Below, piece after piece: positions 52,929-63,815 of a stretch of 64,000 nucleotides of DNA; position 1 is the first letter of the stretch; the number at the start of each line of letters is the position of its first letter. The position numbers and the translations under genes were made by a program. The DNA lies in NCBI GenBank assembly GCA_016748015.1, contig JAAOMT010000400.1, positions 62,001 to 126,000 on the forward strand. Reading direction: 5' to 3'. This DNA comes from Geosiphon pyriformis (lineage: Eukaryota; Glomeromycota; Glomeromycetes; Archaeosporales; Geosiphonaceae). The notes beneath the pieces are model-generated. The model was not told the origin of the DNA, searched no databases, and saw only the letters and a list, made by a program, of their open reading frames with translations.

Positions 52929-53858
52929 GTGTTTAGGAATTAACATAGGGCTTTGCTATATACTTTATCTGTTGGCACTATTGTTCATGATTTGTCTGGT
53001 TTGCTTGAATCATATGATGGGAAAACTTGTTTTATTGGTTGCAATCCTAATTCTTATGTCCATGACAGATGTGCTGTAGTTTGTTTTGTTGATGAAGCAT
53101 CCAAGTTGGCTGTAATTGATTCTGTTCTAGTTTTCAAGGGTGTGAGCTTGCAGTGAACTGGTCTTTCTTTGGCTTGTTGTGCCAAATATGAACAATTTGG
53201 TCATGTTTCTAATGTGTATTCAATTGGTGGGAATTCTGGTGTTCATAATAAGCGGATGGTAACTCCTCAAGATTGAGTTTGATTGGCAAACATATATAAA
53301 AAGAAGTGAGTTCCAATCGTTTGCCCAGTTTCTTTTGGTGGGAAAACTTGGGCCCAAGTGGCTAAAAGTCTTTCTTCTTAAGTGGTTTCATCGGATTCTT
53401 CTGGTGTTAATATGTCTCCAGGTGCAAAACCTGTCCCATTAGTTTCAAATTCTCTTGGTGATTACTGTTTGGTTGAGCAATTGGCTTTTTTGGAATGCTC
53501 TTTGGAGCTTTTAACAGATCAGGTTTCGAATGTTTTAAAAAAATTGAGTTTCGTGGAATTGGTGCCTCTGGTGTCTGGTCTCCATGCATCTCTTATGGTT
53601 GTTGCCACTCTTGTTGCCACTAATGTAGACTTAGATATGGCTATAAATAATACAGCTGTGTTGTCTCCTCCCCCTTTGTTAGTTGTTGTTGACTTGGTTA
53701 CTGATCTTAGTTTGAGTAATTCTAAGGTTTTGACCACCAAAGTGGGTGAATTGGAATCCAAGATGGTGGCTTTGGAGCTGTCAGTTGAATCTGTTTTGGA
53801 AAAATTGAATTGTTTGTGCTCTGATCTGGGATCGTCAACTTCTCTTCTTCCCCAATGA
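52929..53858 (+). pseudogene. LINE-3x ORF1, C-terminal part
   Basis: Continues the frame cut at 33,235: HRALLYTLSVGTIVHDLSGL, LESYDGKTCFIGCNPNSYVH, DRCAVVCFVDEASKLAVIDS, an RRM-like unit. Then ACCAKYEQFGHVSNVY, a degenerate CCHC knuckle (second and last Cys lost), and IYKKK and SFGGKTWAQVA. The last part (53,382-53,858, open) has a Leu-rich probable coiled coil (QLAFLECSLELLTDQVSNVL) and ends LCSDLGSSTSLLPQ. Its TGA stop (53,856-53,858) overlaps the ORF2 ATG (53,855-53,857). Confidence 0.82.
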
Positions 53859-54560
53859 GTAACTTTGTGTGGAAATTTGTGATGTGTAATGTTCATGGTG
53901 TCAATGTCTCTGCCAAGCAGAATAATGTTATCTGTTGGCATAAAAATTCTGGAAATTTGGTTTTGATAATTACTAAAACAAAGCTGAGGTCAGGTAGCAG
54001 ACCTTGAATTAAGGATAGGTTCGATGGAATCAGAGTTTTTTCATCTGGGTTAGATAAAGGGTTTCTGGGTGCTGGGGTTGTAATTAATATGAACTCTTCT
54101 TTGGCTCATCATGTTAGTAAGATTTCTGAGGTGCCTGGTCAGCTTTTTTTAGTCAAGCTGTTATTTAAAAATAAACTTTCTGTGTCTATTTTGGGGCTTT
54201 ATGCTGAAGCATCTCTGGCTGTTCGATTTTCTCAAGCTTTTGATATCAATTCTATGATAGCAAAAGCAATCAATGAATCTTCTTTTGTGGTTCTGGGTGG
54301 CAACTTCAATAAAAATGGCTCTCAAAAGTGTGCTAGTTTCAAAAAATGTCTGGATCTTGGTTTGGTTAATTCTTTGGATGGAAGTTCTTATGTTAAAAAG
54401 TCCACATGAACTAACTCTTGGGGTGTGGCTAAGACTATCGATTTCTTGTTTATTTTTTCAAACTTGGTCAATGCTATGGTGGATTGCGAGATGTCTGATG
54501 TTGGTGAATTTTTTGATACTGACCACTGAGCTGTTTTTATGTCTGTTGGTTTGAGTGAAC
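53855..54560 (+). pseudogene. LINE-3x ORF2, endonuclease domain
   Basis: MSNFVWKFVMCNVHGVNVSA start, then ITKTKLRSGSRP (catalytic-Glu region, E changed to K), FSSGLDKGFLGAGVVINMNS, VVLGGNFNKNGSQKCASFKK (GDFN-like box with D to N), IDFLFIFSNLV and TDH. It is the APE-type nuclease fold used for target nicking. Stops near 54,006 and 54,407 and the lost acidic residues inactivate it. Confidence 0.82.
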
Positions 54561-56500
54561 TTTTGGACAAATGGTTGAATTCTCTTCGCAAGCATGCAAA
54601 TAGGGATTGGTGGAAGTTCAATTTCAAAAATGCTGGTGTTGATAAGTGGAATGATTTTAAGGATGCCATGATTGCTAACACAACAATGTTCTTAAATGAA
54701 TTTGCTACTGCTTTAAGGTTCTCAGACTTGGACACATTGTGAGATGTTATTTAAAAAATTATGGTGTTTTTAGCTAATGAAGTATTCAAGAAAAAATGGT
54801 TTAAGGACAATAATTGTATCTTCACCAAGGGGTCTTTGAGATTTCACAGATTGGAACTTTTGGTTTCAAAGATTGTTAAGGCTTTTTGTGGAGGTGTTAT
54901 TGGTAGTTTTGTTTCTCTTATGAAGTGTTGGTGTTCTTTAGATGGAGCTAAGGCTTTGATTGTTCAGGATTTGGTAGACTCTGATGCATCTTTTAATTGT
55001 ATTCACTCTGCTCTCTCTGGAGCTAAGAAATTTTATTGTGCTTTGAAACTGGCGGAATCTTTGAAAGCTAAAGAGGGGAACATTAAATCTGCTATTGGCA
55101 AGAGGATGGAGAGCTTTAAGATAGATAAAGGCCATACTATCAAAAGTATGTTGGAGCGTCCTTTTCACAAAGTGGTGCTTGACCATTTGGTTGTTGATAA
55201 TGAGCTGGTTTTGAAGCCTAGTTTGGTTAAGTCTAAGGTTGATTCAGTTATGAGAAGTTGGACCCAAAGGTGTCAGACAGTTCTTGATGTTTCTGATAAT
55301 TGGTGTTAGCAGTATCGGCCCTTGGAACACATTTTTAATGGGGCTTTTTCTGGTGTGATGTGTTTAATTGATTTTGATGAATTTTTTAAGGTGGTTTTTA
55401 ATCTGTCTGATGGCAAAGCTGCTGGTCTTTTGGGTATCTCAAATGAACTTTGGAAGCATTGTGACAAATCTGTTTTGGACATGCTCTTGGTGCTTCTAAA
55501 CTGTTGCTTGTCTAATGAATCTGTTCCAAATCCTTGGAAAAAAGCCTGGGTCTCAATGATTCCCAAACCATATGAGTAAAAAGGTGTTTTGACAAATACT
55601 TATCTTATTGCTTTGATTAAAACAGCTTGTAAAATTCTCTCTAAGATCCTTTCTAATAGAATTTCCTCAGCTTGCAGTACTTTTGATGTTCTTCATGATA
55701 ACAATTTTTCGGTTTTGAAAATTACAATGACTTAGTCTCCTATTTTTGCAATTGGATCAGTTATTGAAGATGCTTTGGAGAAAGACTGAAAGCTGTGGCT
55801 GGTTTTACAGGACATGTGGAAGGCATATGATTCTGTTGGCTGGAATCATCTTAAGAAAAGTTTGGTCAGAATTAAAATGTGTAACAGATTCATTCAATTT
55901 TTTGGTAATATTCATAAGGGTTGTACCAACTGGGTCATAACAAATTTTGGTTTGACAAATGGTTATTGTGTGTATGATGGTTTGAACCAAGGTGAAGTTT
56001 TTTCCCCCCTTCTATAGTGTGTATTTTATGATCCTCTGTTGTGTAAAGTTAAGTGCCAAGAGAGTATGTGTGGATACAAGATCAATTCTCATTTTATCTC
56101 CAAGAGTGGTCATACTGAATCTTGGGCTGAATTTTCCTCATTTTTTGCTGCTGGTGCTTTTGTTAATGATACAATTTGGGTTGGTAGCAGTCGAAATGCT
56201 ACTCAACACATTTTTGATGTTGCTAGTGATTTTTTCTGAATTAATAACATTTCTATTAATAACAAAAAAACAGTGGTCATTCCTATCAATAGCAGAATCA
56301 GCAACCTATCTCTTTTTATAAGTGGCTCTCCCATCACTATTGCCAAAAAAGGGGAATCTCATTGGTATTTGGATATTTTTCTTTTGACTGAGAGTCTTTC
56401 AAAGCCTAGCTTGGCCAGGGCGCATTCGGATGTCAGATTTTTTATAAATCTGGTTCTGAAAAAAGCTGTGTCAGATAAATAGTTCTTATATTTAGTGTTA
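54561..56500 (+). pseudogene. LINE-3x ORF2, reverse transcriptase domain
   Basis: Open stretches carry LSDGKAAGLLGISNELWKH near 55,405, KPYE-KGVLTNTYLIALIKTA near 55,565, MWKAYDSVGWNHLKKSL near 55,814, LNQGEVFSPLL near 55,985 and the catalytic box AFVNDTIWV near 56,157. LINE-1x has FVDD at this place, so the first Asp is Asn here. Stops are scattered, mostly Gln and Trp codons turned to stop. Confidence 0.85.
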
Positions 56501-57312
56501 GCAGTTCTTCATTTTATTGTCAACTACAGAACACAGTTTAGCTTTATTTCTGTTGGTGTATACAACAAATGGGACACCTTGATCCATAAAGACTTGAAGC
56601 TCAAGTCTGGTCTGCCACTTGACTTTCCTAGTAATACCATTCACCACCTTTCCTTTTATGGTTTGAAATTTTTTTTGCAAATTCAGTCTAAAAGTAAGAT
56701 TGCTTCACTTGTTGACTTTGTGAACTCTGGTGGAATTTTGGGTCAATTGTTTTCTCACCAGTCTCATGATCTACAAGTTTGGTGTTGGCACCCTGTTCAT
56801 CCATTGGTCTCTTCTGTTCATACTCATGTCAGTGTTTCTAATAATTTTCTGGCAGACATGGTTTATATTTTTCTTGATTGTAATTTATCTCTGAGTGATC
56901 TTTTGGCTAGTTCTTTTTGGTTTCGTGATAGAACGTCCATGTCTGCTGTTCTGGGTGAGTCAAGGTTTATCAAATTTCTTCCTTCTCTTTGGCAGTATGG
57001 TATTGCATATGTGGAGTAACTTCGAGATCATCATGGTGTTGTCTTTGATTAGTATATTTTTAAGTGATGGAAAAGATTAGACTCCTGTGGCTTTGTTTCT
57101 GATTGGTTCAAATTGTCTACTGCATTTTTCAACAGTGTATCTGTCTCTTCAATTTGCCCTGTGGCTTTGTGTGGTACTGGTCCTTTGAACATTCTTGAAT
57201 TCAGTGACTATGTGTCTATTTGCGACCATCTCTCCCAAGTTGATGCTAGCGTGTTATCTGTGTACACTGATGGATTCTTGAAGGACTTTGGAACAGTCAA
57301 CTGTAGTGCCAG
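56501..57312 (+). pseudogene. LINE-3x ORF2, connection and start of RNase H
   Basis: Connection sequence open at 56,495-57,019 (GVYNKWDTLIHKDLKLKSGL, DFPSNTIHHLSFYGLKFF). RNase H begins LSVYTDGFLKDFGTVNCSAS near 57,255 with the first catalytic Asp intact. Element E interrupts at 57,313, and the remainder must lie beyond the right edge of the window. Confidence 0.8.
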
Positions 57313-58152
57313 TATTACAGATGATTATTTGGGGTCTCAAGTCAAATAACAAATCCGTAACTTGGTGCTGGATTGGTACTTTGGTGTTGATATCTGAAGG
57401 TTTTGTTGTGGAGTCTTTTGTATAATAGACAGAAATTCAAGTATTGTCTTTCCTGTAGCCTTCTGGAATTGCAATTCTGTCAAATTTTTTTCTCAGCATG
57501 GTGGCTGGTAATCTTGGCAGAGATGCCCTTCTAATAAGCTATCCTTAAATTCTCAATTCCTATACTCTTCCTTTGGGGTCTTTTACCAGGCTATCCTTGA
57601 CATCAATAATTCAGCACTTAATTTTTAATCAGTTTAGTAAAACCAACAAAATGACAAAACAAAGAAAATAAAAAAAAGAAATAAGAAAATAAATGAAAGC
57701 AATTGTAAGTTAGTATCCCATCAATAGCCATGATCAAGAGCTATTGTTCTCATGTGGTTAAGTATCACTTACTATTAACATGAAGTGTTGATAGTGGAAA
57801 GTAGATTAAGATGGTGAATAATTATTTATTAATATTTGTGAATGAAAGGTTGCTTAAATCAAATCTAAACTGAGAGGTCCCCTTTTCTACTTCTAATGCT
57901 ACCACTATATATACATAATTTGGGTTCTATGAAATTGCTCACATTCCAAGCAATGTGCTATAATTTCTCAAGCAATGATCACATTGCTAAGCAATGTGCT
58001 GTATTTTCTTGACATTGCTCCACATTGCTAAGCGATATGCTGTGATTTCTAATATTGCTCCACATTGCTGAGCAATGTGCTCACGTGCTAACTACTATTC
58101 TCCTATTGGTCTCCTATTTTCTTATATCTGTTTTCTTTTTCTATGAGTAACA
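57313..58152 (-). repeat. LTR E, 3' copy (840 bp)
   Basis: Begins TATTACAGATGATTATTTG (D: TGTTACAGGTGATTATTTC) and ends GAGTAACA, followed by the PPT complement TTATCTCCTCTTTTTT. TATA-like TATATATACATA at about 57,906-57,917. It shares its U5/R part with D, but the U3 repeat block is unrelated. Confidence 0.88.
57935..58090 (-). promoter_or_regulatory. U3 palindrome array of LTR E (ACATTGCT/AGCAATGT)
   Basis: Four to five spaced units of an inverted repeat, best at 57,980-57,998: CACATTGCTAAGCAATGTG, symmetric about its central base. Units are separated by CTGTGATTTCT-like spacers. It lies at the same U3 position, just upstream of TATATATA, where B and D have GGAATTC repeats and A has TTATAACA repeats. 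Confidence 0.65.
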
Positions 58153-58560
58153 TTATCTCCTCTTTTTTAATATTGAGCTTTGTCAAAATCTTTGTTTTGA
58201 ATTAATTCTAATACTTTTTTTTCAAGTATTGTTTGTTTAACTCTGTTTCTTATGTCTTTTACTTGTGTATTGTTCATTCTTCCCCATTGGTTAATGGTTA
58301 TGGTTTCCATGTCAGAGTGTAATAGTATTTCTGGATAGTTTCGAAATATGTTGTGTAGTCAGTACATTGTTCTAACATGTAGTGTTGAATTCATTTTCTT
58401 TCCGATAAATTCTTTAATTTGTTGTATTATGTCTCTTTGTTCTTTTTGAGATAATTTCTTCTTGAACAATTGAGTCTTTATATAATGTTGTAGTTGTTGA
58501 TATTTTTGTATATTCATCTTTTGTTATATTTTTGGGTTAGAATGTTTTTAGATTTGTCTC
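58153..58560 (-). pseudogene. pol: PPT and remnant of post-integrase domain, element E
   Basis: PPT AAAAAAGAGGAGATAA on the minus strand next to U3. Then QRDIIQQIKEFIGKKMN, NYPEILLHSDMETITINQWG and VKQTILEKKVLELIQ, the end of the domain seen in D. Upstream (about 58,436) the sequence switches to a tract that in D lies just after RNase H (44,530-44,640). This marks the integrase deletion junction. Confidence 0.65.
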
Positions 58561-59006
58561 ATTCATGACAATTCATCAGTATTTCTATTATCTTTTCCCT
58601 TTTTATAATGTACTGTATAGTTAAATGGTGAAAGTTCTATTTTCCATCTGACATGGCAATTGTTTGCAAATTTTTGTTTCTGAATTATAGTCAGTCTCTT
58701 GTAATCTGTGTATATTTTAAACTTTTGGCTCAAGTATTCTCTCTATTTTATGACTGCCCAATAGATTGCTAAATGTTCCAGTGCTGGAGTTCTATAGTTC
58801 TTTTCAGCTGGACTTAAGCTTCTACTGGCATAAACTACTAGATGTTCTCTTCCATTTGGTCTTTTCTGCGATAATACTGCTTCTAATCTTTGACCTGATG
58901 CATCCGTAGTGATGATAAATGGTTTGCTGTGGTCTGAATACATCAACACTGGAGCTTAAATAAGCTTTCTTCTTAATGTGTTGAATGCTTTTTGTTGAGC
59001 TTCAGT
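58561..59006 (-). pseudogene. pol: RNase H of element E
   Basis: TTDASGQRLEAVLSQKRPNG, EHLVVYASRSLSPAEKNYRT, LEHLAIYWAVIK. First Asp and the Glu are present; the third block is broken by a stop near 58,742. It is very close to D. Confidence 0.82.
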
Positions 59007-59955
59007 CTATTCATACTTTATATTCTTAGTTTGTAGCTGGTGAAGTGGCTGTGCTAGTTTGGAAAAGTCCTTGATAAAATGGCAATAATAGCCTGCAAAT
59101 CCCAAAAATGTCCTTAGTTCTGGCAAGTTTGTTGGTACTGGAAAGTTTTTTACTATTGCGATCTTATCTGGATCCATTTTGATACCATCTTTGTTTACAA
59201 CATGTCTCAAAAACTTGAGTTCAGTTTTTTCAAAGAAACACTTCATTGTATTTAGTTTCAATTCGGCTTTTCTTAGTCTTTCAAACACCTGCTGAAGGTG
59301 ATGCAGATGATCATCAAATGTTTTTGAGAATACATTGGTGTTATCTAAGTATACAATTACTGATTTCTATAGTAGTTCAGTATATATGATTTCCATGAGC
59401 CATTGAAATGTTGCTGGAGCATTTATCAAGCCAAATGGCATGAACTTCAAATTCAAAATTCTCTTTTCTTGTTGTAAATACAGTCTTTTTTTTGTTGGCT
59501 GAATTCATGGCTACTTGCCAATAGCCACTATCTAGATCCAGTGTCGAGAACCATTTGTTTCCTCCAAAAGCATTGAATAGTTCTTAGATCTTTAAAGTTG
59601 GGTAGCTGTCTCTCTTGGTTACTCCATTCAATTTCTGGTAATCTACACAAAAGTGAATTTTTCCATTCTTCTTCCAGACTAGTATCACTGGTGATGACCA
59701 TGGACTTATTGATGGCTGAATTAGCCCATTGTCAAGCATCCAATTGATTTCTTAATGAAAAATCTCATGGCTAGCTGGTGGTACTTTGTATGCTTTTTGT
59801 TTAATTGGCATTGCATCTCCAGTTTTGATTTGATGCTGGATAATGTTGGTGTGGCCAAATTTATTTTCACTAGCAAAGATGTCATTAAAGTTGCTGAGTA
59901 ACATCTTTAGTTGCATCTGTTGGAATGGGTCTAAATTTCCCATATTTATCTGTTC
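59007..59955 (-). pseudogene. pol: Reverse transcriptase of element E (YLDN active site)
   Basis: DIFASENKFGHTNIIQHQIK near 59,870, NGLIQPSISPWSSPVILVWK-like block near 59,690, a frameshifted palm around 59,440, and the catalytic box at 59,340-59,351 reading YLDN (TAC TTA GAT AAC). Thumb: LRTFLGFAGYYCHFIKDFSK. Stops near 59,587 and 59,755 and the palm frameshift inactivate it. Confidence 0.85.
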
Positions 59956-60771
59956 CAATTGTTCTGGTTGGAGCAAATAGCATTCACTTTGTCCATAGAT
60001 GATTTGTGATGTGATGTCCACATATCCACACAGTTGTGGAAAATCTGGAATGTGGTTTGGTGGTTAATCCTCAACTTCAGTGGTTAAATATCCAATAATG
60101 ATTCTCTTTGGTATTTCAATAACATTTTCAGTTGTGTTGTGGATAGAAATTTTAATATTTTTGGAACTATTGGTTGAGATGTAAAGATTAGTGAGTCCAA
60201 TCTCTCCTGATTCACAAATGGTGGCTTCTGTTTTAAACAATTGAACTTGATCCTTCACTTTTCTTTTTATGGCTAACATATACTGGTTATATGATGGAAT
60301 GGAAATTGCTTGATGAGTTGAGATAATTTCTCCTTTGTCAACAATTTTTTTCTCTGCCATATTGACTGGTATATCTATTCTACTCATTGATCCGAATTCC
60401 TGTATCCCTCTAGCTGTAATTCCTAATTCCTCTCTGTTTCCCACTAACACTAATTGAGCTATTTTCACCAGAGGTAAGAATATTGCCTGTGCTATTTTTT
60501 CATTTGAATCTATGGTATATGCCTTTTCTGAATCATTTTGTAGCATAGTAATGATATTTTCTATGTATCTTGTGTCAATTATTCTTCCTCTAATGTTAAT
60601 TCTCTTTTTTGCTAAACTACTTCTGGATGCTAGTTGAACTATTGTTGCTGGAATTTCCAGTACTATTTTCAGATCGATGCAAGTGTGCCAATGTGGTTCC
60701 AATTTGATGAGATCTTTTTCTGGATATTTTAGATCAAATCCTGTATCAGTATTATGTATGCATTCTGGCAT
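59956..60771 (-). CDS. dUTPase plus RT linker of element E (235-codon open frame)
   Basis: The best-preserved dUTPase of the window, uninterrupted from MPECIHNTD to YLTTEVED (60,064-60,771). Motif 1 TGFDLKYPEKD; motif 2 ASRSSLAKKRI; motif 3 RIIDTRYIENI with catalytic Asp; motif 4 EKIAQAIFLPLV; motif 5 ARGIQEFGSMSRIDI. Predicted reaction: dUTP to dUMP and pyrophosphate. The linker (VNMAEKKIVDKGEIIST, SIPSYNQYMLAI) continues to 59,956. The Met at 60,771 is internal to the polyprotein and not a true start. Whether this copy folds and acts is unknown. Confidence 0.85.
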
Positions 60772-60795
60772 AATATCTTTATTATTATTGCTGAA

Positions 60796-61700
60796 CTATT
60801 TTAGTTCCTGCTTCTTGGTGAGGTCAGAGAGTGTAATATATTGTTTGTAGTTTGAATTGAAGTTTGAATCTGAGTTGAAATTGTTGTCATTGTTATTGCC
60901 ATTTTGAACAGAGCTGGAACCGTTATTTTTGTCATCATCATTGTCAAAGTCTAAATTAGAATTGGAAACTGATTCTGATTCTGATGCACAGCTGCTGATT
61001 GGTTCTTTTTTCTTTGGGATTGTGTAGATTATGTGTGGTGGTGGATTGTAAATGAGGTCATACTCATTACAATATTGGAAGTCACAGGGAATTAAACAAT
61101 GGTCACATAGTCGAGTATTGATTTCTTTCAACCATTGCTTTTGTTCCTCTCTAGTGGGTGCTAATTCCTGGTAGTGTTCGTAGAATTGTTCTGGATTTAG
61201 TAAATTTATGACTGGTTCTGGGTCTCAGTCAAGTTCTATGGATTCAGATGGGTTGTTTTTAATTGTTTTTATTTCTTCTGGAGTTGCTCCTTTGATTTTG
61301 GCAAGTGCCATTCACCAGATTTTGTCATTATTGTGTGGACATCCATCCAGATGTTTGATGGCTCATCTCCAGGTGGTGTCTATAAGTGTTTTTTTTCTTA
61401 CTCAGTTGCTTATCAGAATTGTGTATTGACATGATTTGTTGCACATTCTTTCTTGCCCAGAAATGTTGTTTCACATTCTTTTGTCCAGAAGAGTTTCACC
61501 ACAAGCCAAGCATGATTCATTGTCCTATTTCTTTTTTTATTTTGGACATCCAAAGCATTCTATAATGCACACACAGCAATAAAATTTGTTACTGTTGAGT
61601 ATTTCTTATTGTCACCACAACATGCACCCATTAATGACAATTTCTTGTCACAATTGACACATATGAGTTTTGGGCAATGATAGCTTGATTGTGGTGTTTT
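60796..61700 (-). pseudogene. Cys-rich zinc-binding-like linker, element E
   Basis: Module 1 near 61,590-61,665: ICVNCDKKLSLMGACCGDNK. Module 2 near 61,420-61,515: SCLACGETLLDKRM, then ERMCNKSCQYTILIS. Module 3 near 61,035-61,115: RLCDHCLIPCDFQYCNEYDL (one Cys to Tyr), NPPPHIIYT. An acidic Asn/Asp/Ser tract lies at 60,830-60,990. Stops separate the modules. Confidence 0.7.
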
Positions 61701-61884
61701 GTACATATATGTAAGGTAAATAGGGGTTGGTATAGAATTTTTTTCTTTCTCTTTTCCTTTTCTTTTTATTTTATTCTCTTTTCATTCTCAAGTTGTTAAT
61801 AATTTGTCCTGATTGTTATGGATTTCCCAGTTTTGGTCAGCATTCCAGGTAAGTTCTTTTCTTTTCTTTTTTTTTCTGTTATTG

Positions 61885-62663
61885 TCATTTCACAAAGGTA
61901 CTGGCAGCAGCTCGTTGTGTTTTTCGCTGGCTCAGGACACTTAATAAGCTTCCCAGATAGGTTTTTCTTTTTCTTCTTTGAACTCTATAAGTGGAGCTGT
62001 CGAGTTGGTGGTCATGAAGTGGCCACACGTGGCTGGTACATGTGTGTGTCATCCGTTCTGGCTGATTTGAAGCTCCTGTGTATTCCAATCAAGTGATGTA
62101 TTGGTTTTAGATAACCAATCATTACCAATGAGTGCTTGGTATTGGGTGGCTTCCATGACTAATACTTTGATTGATACAATAATGCCATTGACTTCTATAG
62201 AAAAGTTATCAATCTCACCAATAGAAGTTTTGGTTGCTCCATTGGCAGTTATAATTCTGGTGCTGGCAGTGCAATCAACTTGGTGACCTAATTGGTCCAT
62301 GAGTTGTTTTGTAATAATGCTGCCAGCTGATCCACTATCTAGGATCAGTTTGATGGAGTGGCCATCGACTTTGGCATTAGTGTACATAGTAGTGATTGGT
62401 TTGGTGTTTAGAGTGGCTCTACTGAATAATAAAACTGGTGTGGTTTCTTCAAGTTTGAATGGAAAGATTGCTGCTAGTGATTCATTGTTGGTGATAGTGG
62501 CTGGAGATATGTTGTTGGTGAATGATTGTTTTTGGTTGGTTTCTAGATTATTGGGTGGGGCGTCTTCTGGAATAACCAGAAGACTTAAATAATTCTGGGA
62601 ATTCGGGTTTTGGACATACCCAGTGTCTGAATTCCATGGTCGAGATTCTGATAGTTGTGTCAT
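61885..62663 (-). pseudogene. pol: Aspartic protease of element E
   Basis: A 204-codon open frame. TMYTNAKVDGHSIKLILDSG, SAGSIITKQLMDQLGHQVDC, ASTRIITANGATKTSIGEID, FSIEVNGIIVSIKVLVMEA, TQYQALIGNDWLSKTN. The active-site DSG and the second block are intact, so this is the most complete protease in the window. A stop follows LQISQNG at 62,049; the tail continues in pieces to 61,885. Confidence 0.84.
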
Positions 62664-63815
62664 GGAACTGGAGATTGGTTAATAGACTACTATTGACGAT
62701 CTCTAGCTTTGCTGTGTTAATCTCAGTCTTTGAGTTCTGTTTTGAGGTAAGTTCTATGGCGGTATTTGATATTGTTGGGGCAAATAATTTACCTGAAACT
62801 GCAGCTGATAATTGGGTTAGAACTGTAGTTGATAAATTGCTGCTGGAGGCTAATAAACTGGAAATGAGTATAATTGCTGTGTCATTGGTGTTTAATATAT
62901 TGGCTGTATCATAGGTAGGTAATCTTGTTGATATAGAGCTGGATTTGATTGATTACTGATGTAATTCTGAGTTTGTAGTCAGTGATCAGAGTTTCGATAC
63001 TGATTAACTGATCTCTGGTTACTTATCTTTTTTCAACATTCAAATTGCAAATGTCTTTGTCTACCACAATAATGGCAAATATGTGTTTTCTGCTGCCATT
63101 GTTGATTGGTCAAGAATGTTGGACAAAACTGATTCTGGAAACAATCCATGTTTCCAGAATTATTGCGTCATTGTGGTGATTGATATATTGTATAATTGTC
63201 AGCGAAGTATCTTTCCAATTTCTGATTAATTGAATCACTGAATTGTTTCAATTTGGAATTCAATTCAGATGATCCATTTATGACCAGGTTTATGGTTTGA
63301 GCATAATTGGCTTCTAGTTCAGCTGTTTCGAAATCTTATGTATTGGTAACTGCATCTTGGAGAGTTTGTGGGTACATTGGGTGTATGCGTTGGAGGATGC
63401 TACTGCACAACCCACAAATGAACTGGTTTAGAATTTGTGGTGCTGTAAAATAGTTAGCTTGGATTGCTTGAATTTGGCGTAGGTTCCTGTGGAACTGTCT
63501 CAAATAAGTAGTAACTGCTTCAGTTTCCCCTTGTTTGATTGTGGTGAAGGTGTTGGCTAACTTGTTGATGCTATTATTGTTACTAAAGTACCTCAAGAAT
63601 TTGGTTTTGAATTTGTTAAAATTTTAGGGTTTGATGGCAAGACTTTGGTACCATGTATTGGCAGTGTCCTGAAGAAAATAGAGAATTGCTTGCATGGCTC
63701 TAGCATCATCCCAGTTATTGGCTGTAATTGCTTTAGCTACATCATTTAACCAGACTTGGGCATCATCTTCTTCACTGGTGAATTTATCGAGCTTTACAAT
63801 TGGTGCATATGCCAT
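62664..63815 (-). pseudogene. gag: gag core, CCHC knuckle and tail of element E
   Basis: MAYAPIVKLDKFTSEEDDAQ at 63,815, AITANNWDDARAMQAILYFL, then a stop after SLAIKP, then MRYFSNNNSINKLANTFTTI and QILNQFICGLCSSILQRIHP. The knuckle near 63,050-63,090 reads ICHYCGRQRHLQFEC, a full C-x2-C-x4-H-x4-C. A Gln/Tyr-rich tail leads into the protease at 62,663. Confidence 0.82.

Larger units (their letters stand above)
32050..57312 (+). mobile_element. LINE-3x: two-ORF non-LTR element split by C and E
   Basis: Own sequence is about 32,050-33,235 and 52,929-57,312 (about 5.6 kb), continuing beyond element E outside the window. It contains ORF1 with RRM-like and knuckle regions and ORF2 with endonuclease, RT and RNase H. 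The break by C falls within a codon-aligned stretch: left DKQS-W(stop)-V, right V-x-R-N-(stop)-HRALLYTL. Removing C and one GTGT copy gives a continuous frame. Stops and a D-to-N in the RT box show it is inactive. Confidence 0.88.

Noticed and set aside
60064-60771. Free-standing host dUTPase gene
   Set aside because: The frame is open at this point only because stops are absent; it lies within the element E polyprotein, collinear with A, C and D.
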